DNA from: Anaerolineae bacterium | GTDB taxonomy: Bacteria; Chloroflexota; Anaerolineae; Aggregatilineales; Phototrophicaceae | Reading direction: 5' to 3' | Length of the DNA stretch: 64,000 nucleotides | Assembly: GCA_025055175.1 (NCBI GenBank) | Contig: JANWYT010000002.1 | Location: 62,001-126,000 of the forward strand | In this document: piece by piece, positions 1-8,177 of the stretch | How positions within the stretch are numbered: the first letter of the stretch is position 1 | How the letters are laid out: each line of letters starts with the position of its first letter | Program-made: the position numbers and the translations under genes | Notes under the pieces: generated by a model | Seen by the model: only the letters and a program-made list of their open reading frames with translations | Told to the model about the DNA's origin: nothing | The model's database searches: none

Positions 1-2
1 CG

Positions 3-797
3 CTGCTCAGCGGTGACAGGGTGGCTTCTGGTCTGCGACTGGCTCAAACTCTGGGCCTGCTGCTGGCTATATCGCCCCTCTTGGCGTCAGAGGGTCAGGC
101 CTGGCAGCAGACCCTGCTGGCTTTGGAGAAGTTAGAACATATCTTGTTGGCCATCAGCCCGCGCCGCACCGACTCGACAGCTGCTGCCTTTGACCTGGGA
201 ATGCTCGTCATCCAGCTCGATCGCTACCGTGCGAAGCTTAATCAGCACCTGGAGCAGCGCTACGCCAACGAACGACCACATCGCGCGTTGCTCATGCTGG
301 CCTGCCTGTGCCATGCTCTACCAGAGACTGAGGTAGAAGCTTTAGCCGACAGTTTGCGGCTGAGCAACGCTGAGAAGCGAGTCGTTGTGTTGGCTGTCAC
401 TCATTGGCGCCAGGCTAACGACCTCAGTGTCGAACCGCTGAGCTTACACCGCTTCTGGTATCCTCTGGAAACTCAGGGCATCGATTCGCTGCTGCTAGGG
501 CTAGCCCTCTACTTGGCGCAGCAAGGCTTAGAGCTGCGCCAGAATGACTGGTTAGCCCAGGTCGAGCGCGTCTTGGAGGCTATGAAGGCGTACTTTGAGC
601 GCTATGAAGAGATTGTGCGTCCGACAGTATGGTTCAATGGCACACAGCTCATGGAAGCCCTGGGACTGAAGCAGGGGCGTGCGCTGGGTCGTCTGTTAGA
701 AGCCATTCGCGAAGCTCAAGTGCAGGGGCAAATCCTAGAAGCAGACGGTGTGCTGGATTGGGCGCGCGACTGGCTGAGACGTTGTTCAGACCAGTAA
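3..797 (+). CDS. CCA-adding tRNA nucleotidyltransferase / poly(A) polymerase family, C-terminal part (5' truncated by window)
   Basis: The frame is open to the left window edge, so only about 264 C-terminal residues are seen and the nucleotidyltransferase head lies outside. The visible part begins with the helical stretch GDRVASGLRLAQTLGLL, which matches the region behind the catalytic head, where a helix leads to 'glL..isPll'. It then has an all-helical body and ends with the family's typical tail, in which GTQLMEALGLKQGRALGRLLEAI is followed by a G-Q-I turn. Such enzymes add or repair the 3' CCA of tRNA; a poly(A) polymerase role cannot be excluded without the N-terminus. It converges on the next gene and the two 3' ends overlap by 12 bases. 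Confidence 0.7.
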   Translation: MLSGDRVASGLRLAQTLGLLLAISPLLASEGQAWQQTLLALEKLEHILLAISPRRTDSTAAAFDLGMLVIQLDRYRAKLNQHLEQRYANERPHRALLMLACLCHALPETEVEALADSLRLSNAEKRVVVLAVTHWRQANDLSVEPLSLHRFWYPLETQGIDSLLLGLALYLAQQGLELRQNDWLAQVERVLEAMKAYFERYEEIVRPTVWFNGTQLMEALGLKQGRALGRLLEAIREAQVQGQILEADGVLDWARDWLRRCSDQ

Positions 798-1205
798 CTC
801 GCGCAGGCGTGCTTCGGCTTCGGATTGCGGCACTTCAAACTCGCGGCTGATACTCACGGGATTTTGTTCGCGTGGCGTCATGCTCAAGACCATATCGCGC
901 GGCATCATCAGCATACGGGCGAAGGCCTGGATCATCTCCGGTTGCTGCATAATCTGGAACAGACCGCGTGCGCGTCCCCATTCTGAAGAAGCGACGTGAC
1001 GCACCAGTAGACGAGCTAGTGACATGCGAGGAGAGAACTTCTCTTTTACGCTCATGAAGCTGCCGCTGAGCTGAGTTGGATCGACGGCGTCCCACAGATT
1101 GCCACTTGGACGTTGGAGCATGGATTCAATCGGGATAGGCGGCGCGTGGACTTCGAAGATGGTCAGGATGTCTTGGGCAGTCTGTTCCAGAATGTCACGG
1201 ATCAC
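786..1205 (-). CDS. Degenerate ImmA/IrrE-like (COG2856-like) protein lacking the HExxH zinc motif
   Basis: A 139-residue protein of unknown function. The layout resembles an ImmA/IrrE metallopeptidase domain: an N-terminal helix, a P-I-P-I-E segment, a stretch RMSLARLLVRH (residues 60-70) where the family has R-f-t-x-A-H-E-x-x-H, then FARMLMMPRDMV and an ISREFEVPQSEAEARL helix-turn-helix-like tail, as in the family's 'ArallMP..v...la..f.vs..a...RL'. The His-Glu pair is replaced by Arg-Leu and only the last His remains, so protease activity is unlikely. The assignment is inferred from pattern only. Its start overlaps the rsmD stop by 4 bases, so it is translationally coupled to rsmD. Confidence 0.55.
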   Translation of the reverse strand: MIRDILEQTAQDILTIFEVHAPPIPIESMLQRPSGNLWDAVDPTQLSGSFMSVKEKFSPRMSLARLLVRHVASSEWGRARGLFQIMQQPEMIQAFARMLMMPRDMVLSMTPREQNPVSISREFEVPQSEAEARLRELLV

Positions 1206-1783
1206 GACGGTTCTGTCTCCTCTCCATTACCGATCTTTTCGAAGAACCACAGCAAGGTTGCGCCGTAGCGCCGTTCATCATAGGCTCGCAGGTGCTGTAA
1301 AACAACCTCTTCCTGCTCTTTGGGATCAATCTGGACGACAACGATACCATCATTATCTAACCAAGAGGGATTGGCGTCTAACAGCAGCAGAGCTTCGCGC
1401 CACAAGCCCTGGTACTGCGGTGGCGCCATGTAGATGTAGTCGAAAGCTTGGGACGGCGTCTGGCGCAGTAGTTCGAGGGCGTCGGCCAGGCGCAGCTCTG
1501 CTTTGGCTTCAAGCTGGACGATGCGCAGGTTGTCGCGCACGGTCTCCAGGGCAGCTTTGCTCTTTTCGACAAATAAGGCAAAAGCTGCGCCTCGGCTAAG
1601 GGCTTCAATGCCGACGCTGCCCGTCCCAGCGAACAAATCCAGGAAACGCGCGCGCACCACGAAGCTGCCCAGAATGCTGAACAGCGCTTCTTTGACTCTG
1701 TCCATGATAGGGCGCGTGCTATCGCCCGGTACGAGTTTGAGTTTTTTCCCTCTGGCAGAACCAGCGATGACGCGCAGCGGCAT
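1202..1783 (-). CDS. rsmD: 16S rRNA (guanine966-N2)-methyltransferase RsmD
   Basis: About 193 residues, the usual family length. The start MPLRVIAGSARGKKLK matches the conserved RsmD N-terminus, so I prefer the ATG at 1783 (preceded by GAGGATT) over the one at 1792. LDLFAGTGSVGIEALSRGA is the SAM-binding motif I and STRPIMDRVKEALFSIL is the conserved RPT..rvrEalFniL block. The catalytic (D/N)PPY motif reads APPQY (YIYMAPPQYQGLW), so the first acidic or amide residue is Ala. It modifies G966 of 16S rRNA in the small subunit. It lies five bases downstream of the URO-D family gene and overlaps the next gene by 4 bases. Confidence 0.9.
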   Translation of the reverse strand: MPLRVIAGSARGKKLKLVPGDSTRPIMDRVKEALFSILGSFVVRARFLDLFAGTGSVGIEALSRGAAFALFVEKSKAALETVRDNLRIVQLEAKAELRLADALELLRQTPSQAFDYIYMAPPQYQGLWREALLLLDANPSWLDNDGIVVVQIDPKEQEEVVLQHLRAYDERRYGATLLWFFEKIGNGEETEPS

Positions 1784-1788
1784 AATCC

Positions 1789-2781
1789 TCATCCTCCTGT
1801 GGGCTTGACGACATCACGAGCGGCCAGCAAGTTGGCCAGCGGAACGCTAGAAGCGTGCGGCCCTTCCGCCGACAGGATTAGGCGGCGACCTGCGCTGATC
1901 TGTATAGCGCGGCGCGCGGCATCGCGGACGATGGGTGGCGTTCCAAGCAGCAGATCATCACGACTGCTCAGACCACCGACGACGGCGCCGCTCCACAGGC
2001 GTAGTCCTTCATCGAGCGACGGATGTTCATCGTAGGTATGCCATTGAATGGCTTGCACGGGATAATTGACGAAGAGGCGGAGCATGGGGCTTGAGCCAGT
2101 GATGCGCAGGATGTTCAACCACCATTGGCGACTCAAAGCGTCCATGATCTTGCTATCATAGGGCAGGCCAAAGCTCAAGTATTCAGCTTCTGAGAGGCTG
2201 CTCGTGTCGGCTAGTTCGACGACGTAACAAATGCCATCAAGCTTGAGACGGCGAAAGCTGTCGATTTGGCGCAGGGTGGTTTCAGTGAGGGTGTTCAAGC
2301 CGCTGTGCAGGCGGTCGGGTTGGGTGCGCAGATGACGCAGCAGTTGGTCTCGGCCTGCCAGGCGCAGCGCTTGAGCTAGCGGACTGTAGATGACGGGCAA
2401 CAGTGGTGTCGCGTTTGATTGCAGCACGTCGCTTATTAGGTTTAGCGCGTCGTACAGCTTGCCTAGTTCCCCGCGCAATGGGTCGAGCGGACGTAATTCC
2501 GTCCATTGAAGCGAACGCTGGATGAGTGGCTGCACGATGGTGCGCTGGCTGCTGGCGTCTCCTGTCCAGGCGTCTTGCAAGCCGTAGCCGCTGACGCTGT
2601 AGACGTTGGACGGCGCGGCGACGACAAAGTCCCATTCAAACTGGCTCTGATACCATAACACGGCATGAGCGTGATCGGCGGCGCGCTGATCGTCCCCGCC
2701 AAAATGCCGCCACAGAGCGATAGGCGTCCTATCGCTGGGCTGACCGAGCAGGGTTTGCTCCAACCGACTGCGCTTGCTCAT
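1789..2781 (-). CDS. Uroporphyrinogen decarboxylase (URO-D) family protein, not canonical HemE
   Basis: 330 residues. The N-terminus 'R.eq.l.G...DR.PialWRHF' and the later IYSPLAQALRLAG segment ('v.sPl..a..l.G') follow the URO-D fold family, which contains true HemE and cobamide-dependent methyltransferases. The arginine-rich substrate loop of HemE is not obvious and the protein carries 'TPIALWRHFGGDD', the divergent pattern of the paralogous clade, so haem synthesis is not implied. The substrate is unknown; methyl transfer or decarboxylation would be guesses. It is followed closely by rsmD and preceded by a TPR gene ending 3 bases away, so the minus-strand genes from 5537 down to 786 look like one transcription unit. 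Confidence 0.7.
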   Translation of the reverse strand: MSKRSRLEQTLLGQPSDRTPIALWRHFGGDDQRAADHAHAVLWYQSQFEWDFVVAAPSNVYSVSGYGLQDAWTGDASSQRTIVQPLIQRSLQWTELRPLDPLRGELGKLYDALNLISDVLQSNATPLLPVIYSPLAQALRLAGRDQLLRHLRTQPDRLHSGLNTLTETTLRQIDSFRRLKLDGICYVVELADTSSLSEAEYLSFGLPYDSKIMDALSRQWWLNILRITGSSPMLRLFVNYPVQAIQWHTYDEHPSLDEGLRLWSGAVVGGLSSRDDLLLGTPPIVRDAARRAIQISAGRRLILSAEGPHASSVPLANLLAARDVVKPTGG

Positions 2782-2784
2782 CGT

Positions 2785-3180
2785 TCAGTCGGGGACAGAA
2801 GCGCCCAGCTCGCGCAGCCGCTGACCGATCATGACCAGCAGCATCATGTAGCGGTCGTCTTCCATCGTCCCCAAATTGTTGCTGTAGGTCTGCGAGTCTG
2901 GGTGACTGGCGAGCTTTTGATAGCGCTCCTGGCACAGTTGATGAGCAGCTTGAAAGCTGCGGATGGCGGCGTCGCGATTGCCCCTGGCGCGCAGAGCCAG
3001 ACCCAGGCCGTAGTGAGCGTCAGCTTCTAGGCGTATTTTGCTGATTTTGAGGTCTGCGTCGGTGAGCTGCTCTAGGTCATTGAGGACTTGCTCAAACAGC
3101 TCAACTGATTGAGCTTGATTGCCTGCGCGATGAGCTTGCCAGGCATCGCCAATCTTTTGCTCCAAGATTTGAACGTCCAT
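2785..3180 (-). CDS. Small TPR-like protein
   Basis: About 131 residues, all helical. It has at least two TPR-like helix pairs: 'AWQAHRAGNQAQSVELFEQVLNDL' and 'ADAHYGLGLALRARGNRDAAIRSFQAAHQL'. It ends with a conserved-looking MMLLVMIGQRLREL tail. No signal peptide or membrane segment is visible, so it is probably a cytoplasmic adaptor. The start is uncertain: I chose the ATG at 3180 (MDVQILEQKIG), but the ATG at 3210 is possible and neither has a strong Shine-Dalgarno sequence. The upstream extension to 3261 would overlap the end of the previous gene. The partner is unknown; it sits between a large membrane protein and a URO-D family gene. Confidence 0.6.
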   Translation of the reverse strand: MDVQILEQKIGDAWQAHRAGNQAQSVELFEQVLNDLEQLTDADLKISKIRLEADAHYGLGLALRARGNRDAAIRSFQAAHQLCQERYQKLASHPDSQTYSNNLGTMEDDRYMMLLVMIGQRLRELGASVPD

Positions 3181-3263
3181 GAGGTGTATGCCTTGTTCGG
3201 TAATTCTCATGATTATTTGCCTAAGTGTAATCCCTTTGACCAGGCGGCGCAATTCTGGCACGC

Positions 3264-5537
3264 CTAGCGCTCAATATCGATCACTTGGGGCAGAGCAACG
3301 GCGCGGCCCAAGACGCGCCCCTGGGAGTCGAAGAAAGTAGCTCGACTTGATTCGTCGCAGGCTTCTGCACACACTAGCAGCTCTACCCTGAGCAGATAGC
3401 GGCCTGTCGGTGTGTCTGGTTCAAGGGTGATCCGATGCTGATCGACCAAGTAAAAATTGCGCAGCCAGCGCCGCGTAGGATAGCTAGCCGGTGGGCGCGG
3501 CGTGCTGATGGGGATACTCTGCCCACTGCTCACCGATTGCAGGCTCAGACGCACGCTCAGGTTTTGGCGTAGTGGACGAATGGCTTGCCAATAAAGGGTG
3601 ACGCGGAGTGGTTGATCTAACCTTTGGCTGCCGGGCAGATCATAAGCCAGCAGCACCACGTCCTGGTTGCTGCGACTGTTGAGCGGCGTGGCGTGGCGCA
3701 GCGCGTGGCCAAAGCTGGCCCGCAAGCTGTAGGGCCGCGGCGCTAGGCTGAGCGCTAGACCGATGATGGCGCAGGCGATCAGGGCGAGCGACAGTAGGCG
3801 CGTCTCAGCGTGGCTGAGCAGAAGAAAATCACTCAGGCGAGGTTTGGGGATGACTAGGCGGCGACGGCGCGAACGGATGACGAGGATGGCTATGCTCAGC
3901 CAGGCCATGAGCCACGAGGATGAGCGAAGAGGCGTACCCTCTAGGCCGACGACCAGCTCTTCGCTGCTGGCGCGCGGCACGCTCAGGCGCATGAGTCCGT
4001 CGGCCTGTGAACCGAGCCTGAGCGGCGTTGGCCCTAGGATCGCTGTCCAGCCCTCGAAGGCCGTCAACAGGAGGGTTGTTTCGACGTAGTTGGTGGTGCG
4101 CAGCTGGAAGCGCAGTCGATGGCTGCTGTTTTCCAGCACAGAAGCTTGGTTGGCTAGCACAGGCGAGGCACTGAAGCGGTTGAGCGCGTTATTGCGATAG
4201 CCGTTGAGCAGGGCGGCTTCGTTGGGTAGGTCTATGGGGCCAGGGACGAGCGCACCCTGGGGCAGTGTGGCGACGCCAAAGCCCTGAATTTCGTAGCTGA
4301 CTTGGTCGAGTGGATTGTAACGCTGATCGCTGTTGGGTGGCGATGGACTGAGCCAGACAGCAGCATTAGCGCTCAGAATGCCCAAGCAGGCCAACGCCAG
4401 AATCAGACGCTGGCTTGTGCTGTGCAGGAATCGGCGCAGATGGAGCGACTGTGCGCCCGTCAGCGCCAGGGCCAGCGTCATCAAGCCCAACAGCCAAGTC
4501 TGGTTGCTCATCCACCAAGAGGCGCTGGACAGCAGCGCCAGGCTCAGGCTGCCATAGTAGATGACCACGCGCCGTGCGTCGTTTGGCAAGCGCTGATGAA
4601 ATATTAGCGCCATCGAGGCCAGGGCCAGGGCTGCCCAACCCAGGCTGTACTGCATAGGCTGGAGCAGAGCGGCAGGATCAAGCTGCTGAGGTGGACGCAG
4701 CAGCGCGGCCCAATCGAAAATCTGGTCAAAAGCGGGCAAAGGGCTGTCTGACCAGCTGATAGAGGGCGCTTCGAGGGCGGCTGGTAGCCAGTAAAAAGCA
4801 GACAGCCCCAGTCCAAGAAGCAGAGGCCACGTGGCAGAGCGCAGCGCTCGGTGGTGAATCAGGCTGTGCGCTAGGCCCAGTCCTACCCCTGCCAGCGCCA
4901 TACGAGGGTCGCATAGCCATAGCGCGGCGCAGCTGAGGGCGACAGCCCACTCATCCCAGGCGCTCATGCCCTGCCCCAGCCGATCCAAAGCCCACAGCAG
5001 AGCAGGCCACAGAGCCAGGGCCAGCAGCAAGGCAAAATCGCCCTGAATGCGCGGCGCAATCAGGGCACTGATGGGACTGAAGGTGTAGAGCAGGGCTGCC
5101 ACGACTCCTAGGGCAGCTTGGCTTCGGCGTGCAACCAGGCTGTAGACGGCGGCTCCGCTCAGGATGAGCGCTCCGCTCCCCAGCAGGCGCGCTGCTAGGA
5201 TCAGATCGCCACCGAGGATGAGCGAAGTCAGGCCGATGACATAGGAAGCGGCTGGTGGGCTAAAATGAGCGATGGGCGCGCCGTAGCCGCGCAGGGCGTG
5301 TGGCGACCAGCGTGGATAAAGTCGTCCCTCGCGCAGAGCCTGAGCCACATCGGCAGCGCGGAACAAGGTGCTGTCTCCCCAGTAGGTGCGCGGCAACCCC
5401 TCCGACTGCCACCAGACTGCTATGCTCAGGCCTAAGCACAGCAGTACGACGATCAACGCGCCCCAATCGACGCCGCGCAAAGCCTGTTTCATCCAGTCAG
5501 GGAGTTGGTCTTCGGGTATCGCGGGCGTGGGGTTCAT
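3264..5537 (-). CDS. Large multi-pass membrane protein, 6-pyruvoyl-tetrahydropterin-synthase-related / YfhO-GT-C-like
   Basis: 757 residues with one hydrophobic helix at about residue 25-45 and then many more to residue 385, a long extracytoplasmic part, further helices around 535-600, and an extracytoplasmic C-terminal beta-rich tail. After the first helix comes the hallmark 'GDSTLFRAADVAQALREGRLYPRWSPHALRGYGAPIAHFSPP', the D...a..l..G.lyPRW....gyG.P....ypP pattern of the PTPS_related/GT-C membrane family. These are thought to be lipid-linked sugar glycosyltransferases or envelope proteins, but no substrate is known for this one. It is the first gene of the minus-strand run; a start closer to the first helix (MKQALRGVDWG) is also possible. 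Confidence 0.65.
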   Translation of the reverse strand: MNPTPAIPEDQLPDWMKQALRGVDWGALIVVLLCLGLSIAVWWQSEGLPRTYWGDSTLFRAADVAQALREGRLYPRWSPHALRGYGAPIAHFSPPAASYVIGLTSLILGGDLILAARLLGSGALILSGAAVYSLVARRSQAALGVVAALLYTFSPISALIAPRIQGDFALLLALALWPALLWALDRLGQGMSAWDEWAVALSCAALWLCDPRMALAGVGLGLAHSLIHHRALRSATWPLLLGLGLSAFYWLPAALEAPSISWSDSPLPAFDQIFDWAALLRPPQQLDPAALLQPMQYSLGWAALALASMALIFHQRLPNDARRVVIYYGSLSLALLSSASWWMSNQTWLLGLMTLALALTGAQSLHLRRFLHSTSQRLILALACLGILSANAAVWLSPSPPNSDQRYNPLDQVSYEIQGFGVATLPQGALVPGPIDLPNEAALLNGYRNNALNRFSASPVLANQASVLENSSHRLRFQLRTTNYVETTLLLTAFEGWTAILGPTPLRLGSQADGLMRLSVPRASSEELVVGLEGTPLRSSSWLMAWLSIAILVIRSRRRRLVIPKPRLSDFLLLSHAETRLLSLALIACAIIGLALSLAPRPYSLRASFGHALRHATPLNSRSNQDVVLLAYDLPGSQRLDQPLRVTLYWQAIRPLRQNLSVRLSLQSVSSGQSIPISTPRPPASYPTRRWLRNFYLVDQHRITLEPDTPTGRYLLRVELLVCAEACDESSRATFFDSQGRVLGRAVALPQVIDIER

Positions 5538-5554
5538 CAGGTATCCTAAGCAAC

Positions 5555-6028
5555 ATGGACAAGCTCAGCACACGACCAGCCCAAGCGGGCGATATTCATA
5601 CTTTAGCAGATTACTGGTATGACCGCATGGCGTTGCGTCAGCAGGTCATTGGCGGCCCAACGCTGAGCAGCGCAGACCTGCAAGCCTGGCGGTCGCAAGC
5701 CTTAGCTTGGCTCGGAGACGAGCAGACTTCGTTCCTGGTGGTCACTTCAGGCGATGAGGTTCTGGGTGGCGCTTGCGTTAAACTTGAGGGCGAGTCGGCA
5801 GCGCTGTTGGCCTGGGTTCTGGACTTGCATTTACGTCTTGGCCTAAGCGGAGCGGGCCAGCGTCTCCTGGCTGACGTTCTGGCGCTCCTGCGCATGCATG
5901 GTGCGCGCAATCTGTTTCTGCCCAGCCCTCAAGGCTTGGCGGTTGAGGAAGCCTTTTGGCGAGCAGTGGGCGCGCGTCCTGTGGCCCAAGGCTGGCTTCT
6001 GCTCTTAGATGGAGGTGAAGTATGCTGA
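5555..6028 (+). CDS. GNAT-like acetyltransferase (divergent)
   Basis: 157 residues starting MDKLSTRPAQAGDIHTLADYWYDRM, the usual GNAT opening (R.a..gD...l..lw). A 'SFLVVTSGDEVLGGACVKLEG' strand pair is in the position where GNATs have the 'va..dg.vvG' pair, but the Q/RxxGxG/A acetyl-CoA loop is weak (LGLSGAGQRLLADVLALLRMHGARNLFLPSP). Enzymatic activity and substrate are unknown. The start ATG at 5555 lies just beyond the divergent minus-strand gene; a much longer upstream open frame is antisense to that gene and is not taken. It overlaps the next, better conserved GNAT gene by 7 bases, so the pair is co-translated. Confidence 0.6.
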   Translation: MDKLSTRPAQAGDIHTLADYWYDRMALRQQVIGGPTLSSADLQAWRSQALAWLGDEQTSFLVVTSGDEVLGGACVKLEGESAALLAWVLDLHLRLGLSGAGQRLLADVLALLRMHGARNLFLPSPQGLAVEEAFWRAVGARPVAQGWLLLLDGGEVC

Positions 6029-6495
6029 TACGGCCTGCGCGGTACACCGACCTGGAGCGCATAGGCACGCTGTGGTTGGAACTCGTGCGCTATCACGCGG
6101 CGCTGGACCCGGCTATGCCTCAGGCGACGCAAGACGGGGCGCTGCGCTACGCCAATCAGCTAGCTGTGCGTTTGGAGGACTGGGATTATGCTGTCTTCGT
6201 CGCAGAAGTCGATGGTCAGGTGGTGGGCTTCATCACGGCGATGATCGTTGAAATGCTGCCAGATACATTTGAGGGTGAACGCGGCGGCATGGTGGGTGAT
6301 TTGTACGTGCAACCAGACTATCGTGGTGGTACAGGACGCGCCCTGCTGGAAGCGGCTCTGGGCTGGTTTCGGCTGCGCCGGGTGCGCTATTATGAACTGC
6401 ACGTCGCCTCGGCGAATGCCGTCGGCCTGGCCTTCTGGCGATCGGCTGGTGGACGCGAGATCATGTATCGTATGCGCGTTGTGATTGAGGACTGA
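6022..6495 (+). CDS. GNAT family N-acetyltransferase
   Basis: 157 residues. The opening MLIRPARYTDLERIGTLWLEL, the central strand pair YAVFVAEVDGQVVGFITAMI, the acetyl-CoA-binding strand and loop GDLYVQPDYRGGTGRALLEAAL (V-x-P-x-R-G-x-G variant) and the ending ELHVASANAVGLAFWRSAGGREIMYRM are all standard for GNATs. The residue between the two core glycines of the loop is Thr and the loop is one residue shorter than R-x-x-G-x-G, but the fold is clear. The acceptor substrate is unknown. It is translationally coupled to the preceding GNAT-like gene and 3 bases from the following unknown gene. Confidence 0.8.
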   Translation: MLIRPARYTDLERIGTLWLELVRYHAALDPAMPQATQDGALRYANQLAVRLEDWDYAVFVAEVDGQVVGFITAMIVEMLPDTFEGERGGMVGDLYVQPDYRGGTGRALLEAALGWFRLRRVRYYELHVASANAVGLAFWRSAGGREIMYRMRVVIED

Positions 6496-6498
6496 GCT

Positions 6499-7194
6499 AT
6501 GCGCTTCCTGCACCCAATTGCTGCTCATGAGAAATTCGTCGCACGCGGCACGTACCGTTTGTTCAGCCAGGATCGCGACGGCATGGCCGAACTGTATGCG
6601 CATGAACACTGGACGATCCACGAAGTGGGTCAGGGCGGCCAGTTCATCCGTATTGACCACGCGCCCCTTTTGGGCGGTGTCAACGAGCTAATTGAAGTCT
6701 TCCGCAGTTCTAAAGGCGAAATTGAGCGCTTTGATGTGCGCCGCTGGCTGACGCAACGTGGCGCTCCCAAGCGCGAGGCCAGCATGAGCGTCATGCGCGA
6801 AGGTCAGCGCGCCTTGCTCATGCGCCGCATCGATTATGGAGAACATGAGACGCTCGAGGTAAGCCTTGACGACGACACCATCCTGCTGCCTCGCTCTATG
6901 TTGCTGCTGGCTGACTTCACTCTGCATGGCATGAGGCGCGCCAAAGCCTTCTTCCTGAGCGCTGGTGTCCAACTGTTCAGTCCGCTAATCGAGACGCTGG
7001 TGGCCCAATATGAGACGGATGAGTCGCTGACCGTTGGCAAGCGTGACTATCAAGCTCGACGCTACTGGGTGCGCAATGAGGCCACCGAGGATGAATTCCG
7101 CGTCTGGATGGATGACCATAACATCCCCTTGCAAGCCATGCGTTTGCCTCAAGCAGTACCCATCGCTGAATTGTTCAATTATGCCCACAGGTGA
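6499..7194 (+). CDS. Conserved hypothetical protein, first gene of the TPR cassette
   Basis: 231 residues, soluble, with no membrane segment, signal peptide or motif that I recognise. The first third reads like a beta-sandwich: YRLFSQDRDGMAELYAHEHWTIHEVGQGGQFIRIDH. The C-terminus has 'RRYWVRNEATEDEFRVWMDDHNIPLQ', a pattern reminiscent of DUF3108-like or attachment-like beta proteins, but I cannot assign a family. The ATG is 3 bases after the upstream GNAT stop, and the stop TGA lies just before the next start. The arrangement implies co-expression with the membrane-TPR proteins downstream. Confidence 0.6.
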   Translation: MRFLHPIAAHEKFVARGTYRLFSQDRDGMAELYAHEHWTIHEVGQGGQFIRIDHAPLLGGVNELIEVFRSSKGEIERFDVRRWLTQRGAPKREASMSVMREGQRALLMRRIDYGEHETLEVSLDDDTILLPRSMLLLADFTLHGMRRAKAFFLSAGVQLFSPLIETLVAQYETDESLTVGKRDYQARRYWVRNEATEDEFRVWMDDHNIPLQAMRLPQAVPIAELFNYAHR

Positions 7195-7196
7195 TT

Positions 7197-8177
7197 ATGC
7201 TGGAGCGGATACGAGTTTTCTTCGGAGCTGGAAGCCTGCGCGCGCTGGTCTTCCTCTTCATTGCTACGGGCCTGGCTAGTGCCTTCATAGGCGCAAGTGG
7301 TGCAGAGTGGGCCACAGCAGCGCAGACGATCCTGGCTTTCGTCTTCATACTGGGAGCAGTAGGCATTACGCTTGGACGCCTGGAAGCAGAAGAACGCGGT
7401 AAGTGGGCAGCCATCTTGTTGCCAGCCCTGGGTCTGCTGCTGCTAGGAGTGCTGTTCTTCCCGCAATCGCTGGGCTTCTTCATCGGTGGGGCGCTGGGCT
7501 GGACAATGATCGGTGCGCTCATCTTTGGTCGAGCGCGCTCGCCTATGCAGTACCGCGTGGCCATCAAGGCCATGCGCAAGAACGACTACGAAGGCGCGGT
7601 CAAGGCGATGGACGACCTCATCAAAGATGAGCCAGACGTGCCTAACCACTATCGCTTCCGCGCAGAGTTGTTGCGCCTATGGGGCAAGCTGCCCCGCGCA
7701 CGCAAAGATTACGAGAAGATGGGTCAGGTGGCTCAAGATGATTTAGCGCGCGCGGTGGCCTTCAATGGCCTGGCGGAGCTTGATTTGCAGGCTCGTAACT
7801 ACGAGTCGGCCCGCAATTACGCCCTGCGCGCTTATGAACTTGCGCCGCAGGATTGGGTGACGGCCTACAACTTGGGCATGATCGAAGATCGCCTGGGCTT
7901 GTGGTCGTCAGTGGTGGAGACGCTCACACGCAAGCTCAGGGTGCGTATTCCCGATGCGCGCCATCGTCTGCTGGTGGCCTTCTATCTGTGGCGCGCCTAT
8001 GACCACCTGGGCCAGCAAAGCGAAGCCGAGCGCGCCCTGGCCCAGCTGCGCCGCGAGAGAGATGGCTTGCGTGAGTGGCAGATTCTGCTGCGCAGCGAGC
8101 AAGCCGTGTTGCTGCGTGAAGCCCTGGCGGACGATATTGAGGCTATTGGCCGCCTAATCGATGGAGGGAAGGCATGA
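7197..8177 (+). CDS. Membrane-anchored TPR protein 1
   Basis: 326 residues. Four hydrophobic segments in residues 12-110 (ALVFLFIATGLASAFIG, TILAFVFILGAVGITLG, WAAILLPALGLLLLGVLFF, LGFFIGGALGWTMIGALIFG) are followed by a cytoplasmic or periplasmic helical half with TPR units such as 'AIKAMRKNDYEGAVKAMDDLIKDEPDVPNHYRFRAELLRLWGKLPRARKDYEKM' and 'SARNYALRAYELAPQDWVTAYNLGMIEDRLG'. The ATG at 7197 is preferred to the GTG at 7191, which overlaps the preceding stop. Its stop overlaps the next start by 4 bases (ATGA). Function unknown; the family probably assembles or scaffolds something at the membrane. Confidence 0.7.
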   Translation: MLERIRVFFGAGSLRALVFLFIATGLASAFIGASGAEWATAAQTILAFVFILGAVGITLGRLEAEERGKWAAILLPALGLLLLGVLFFPQSLGFFIGGALGWTMIGALIFGRARSPMQYRVAIKAMRKNDYEGAVKAMDDLIKDEPDVPNHYRFRAELLRLWGKLPRARKDYEKMGQVAQDDLARAVAFNGLAELDLQARNYESARNYALRAYELAPQDWVTAYNLGMIEDRLGLWSSVVETLTRKLRVRIPDARHRLLVAFYLWRAYDHLGQQSEAERALAQLRRERDGLREWQILLRSEQAVLLREALADDIEAIGRLIDGGKA

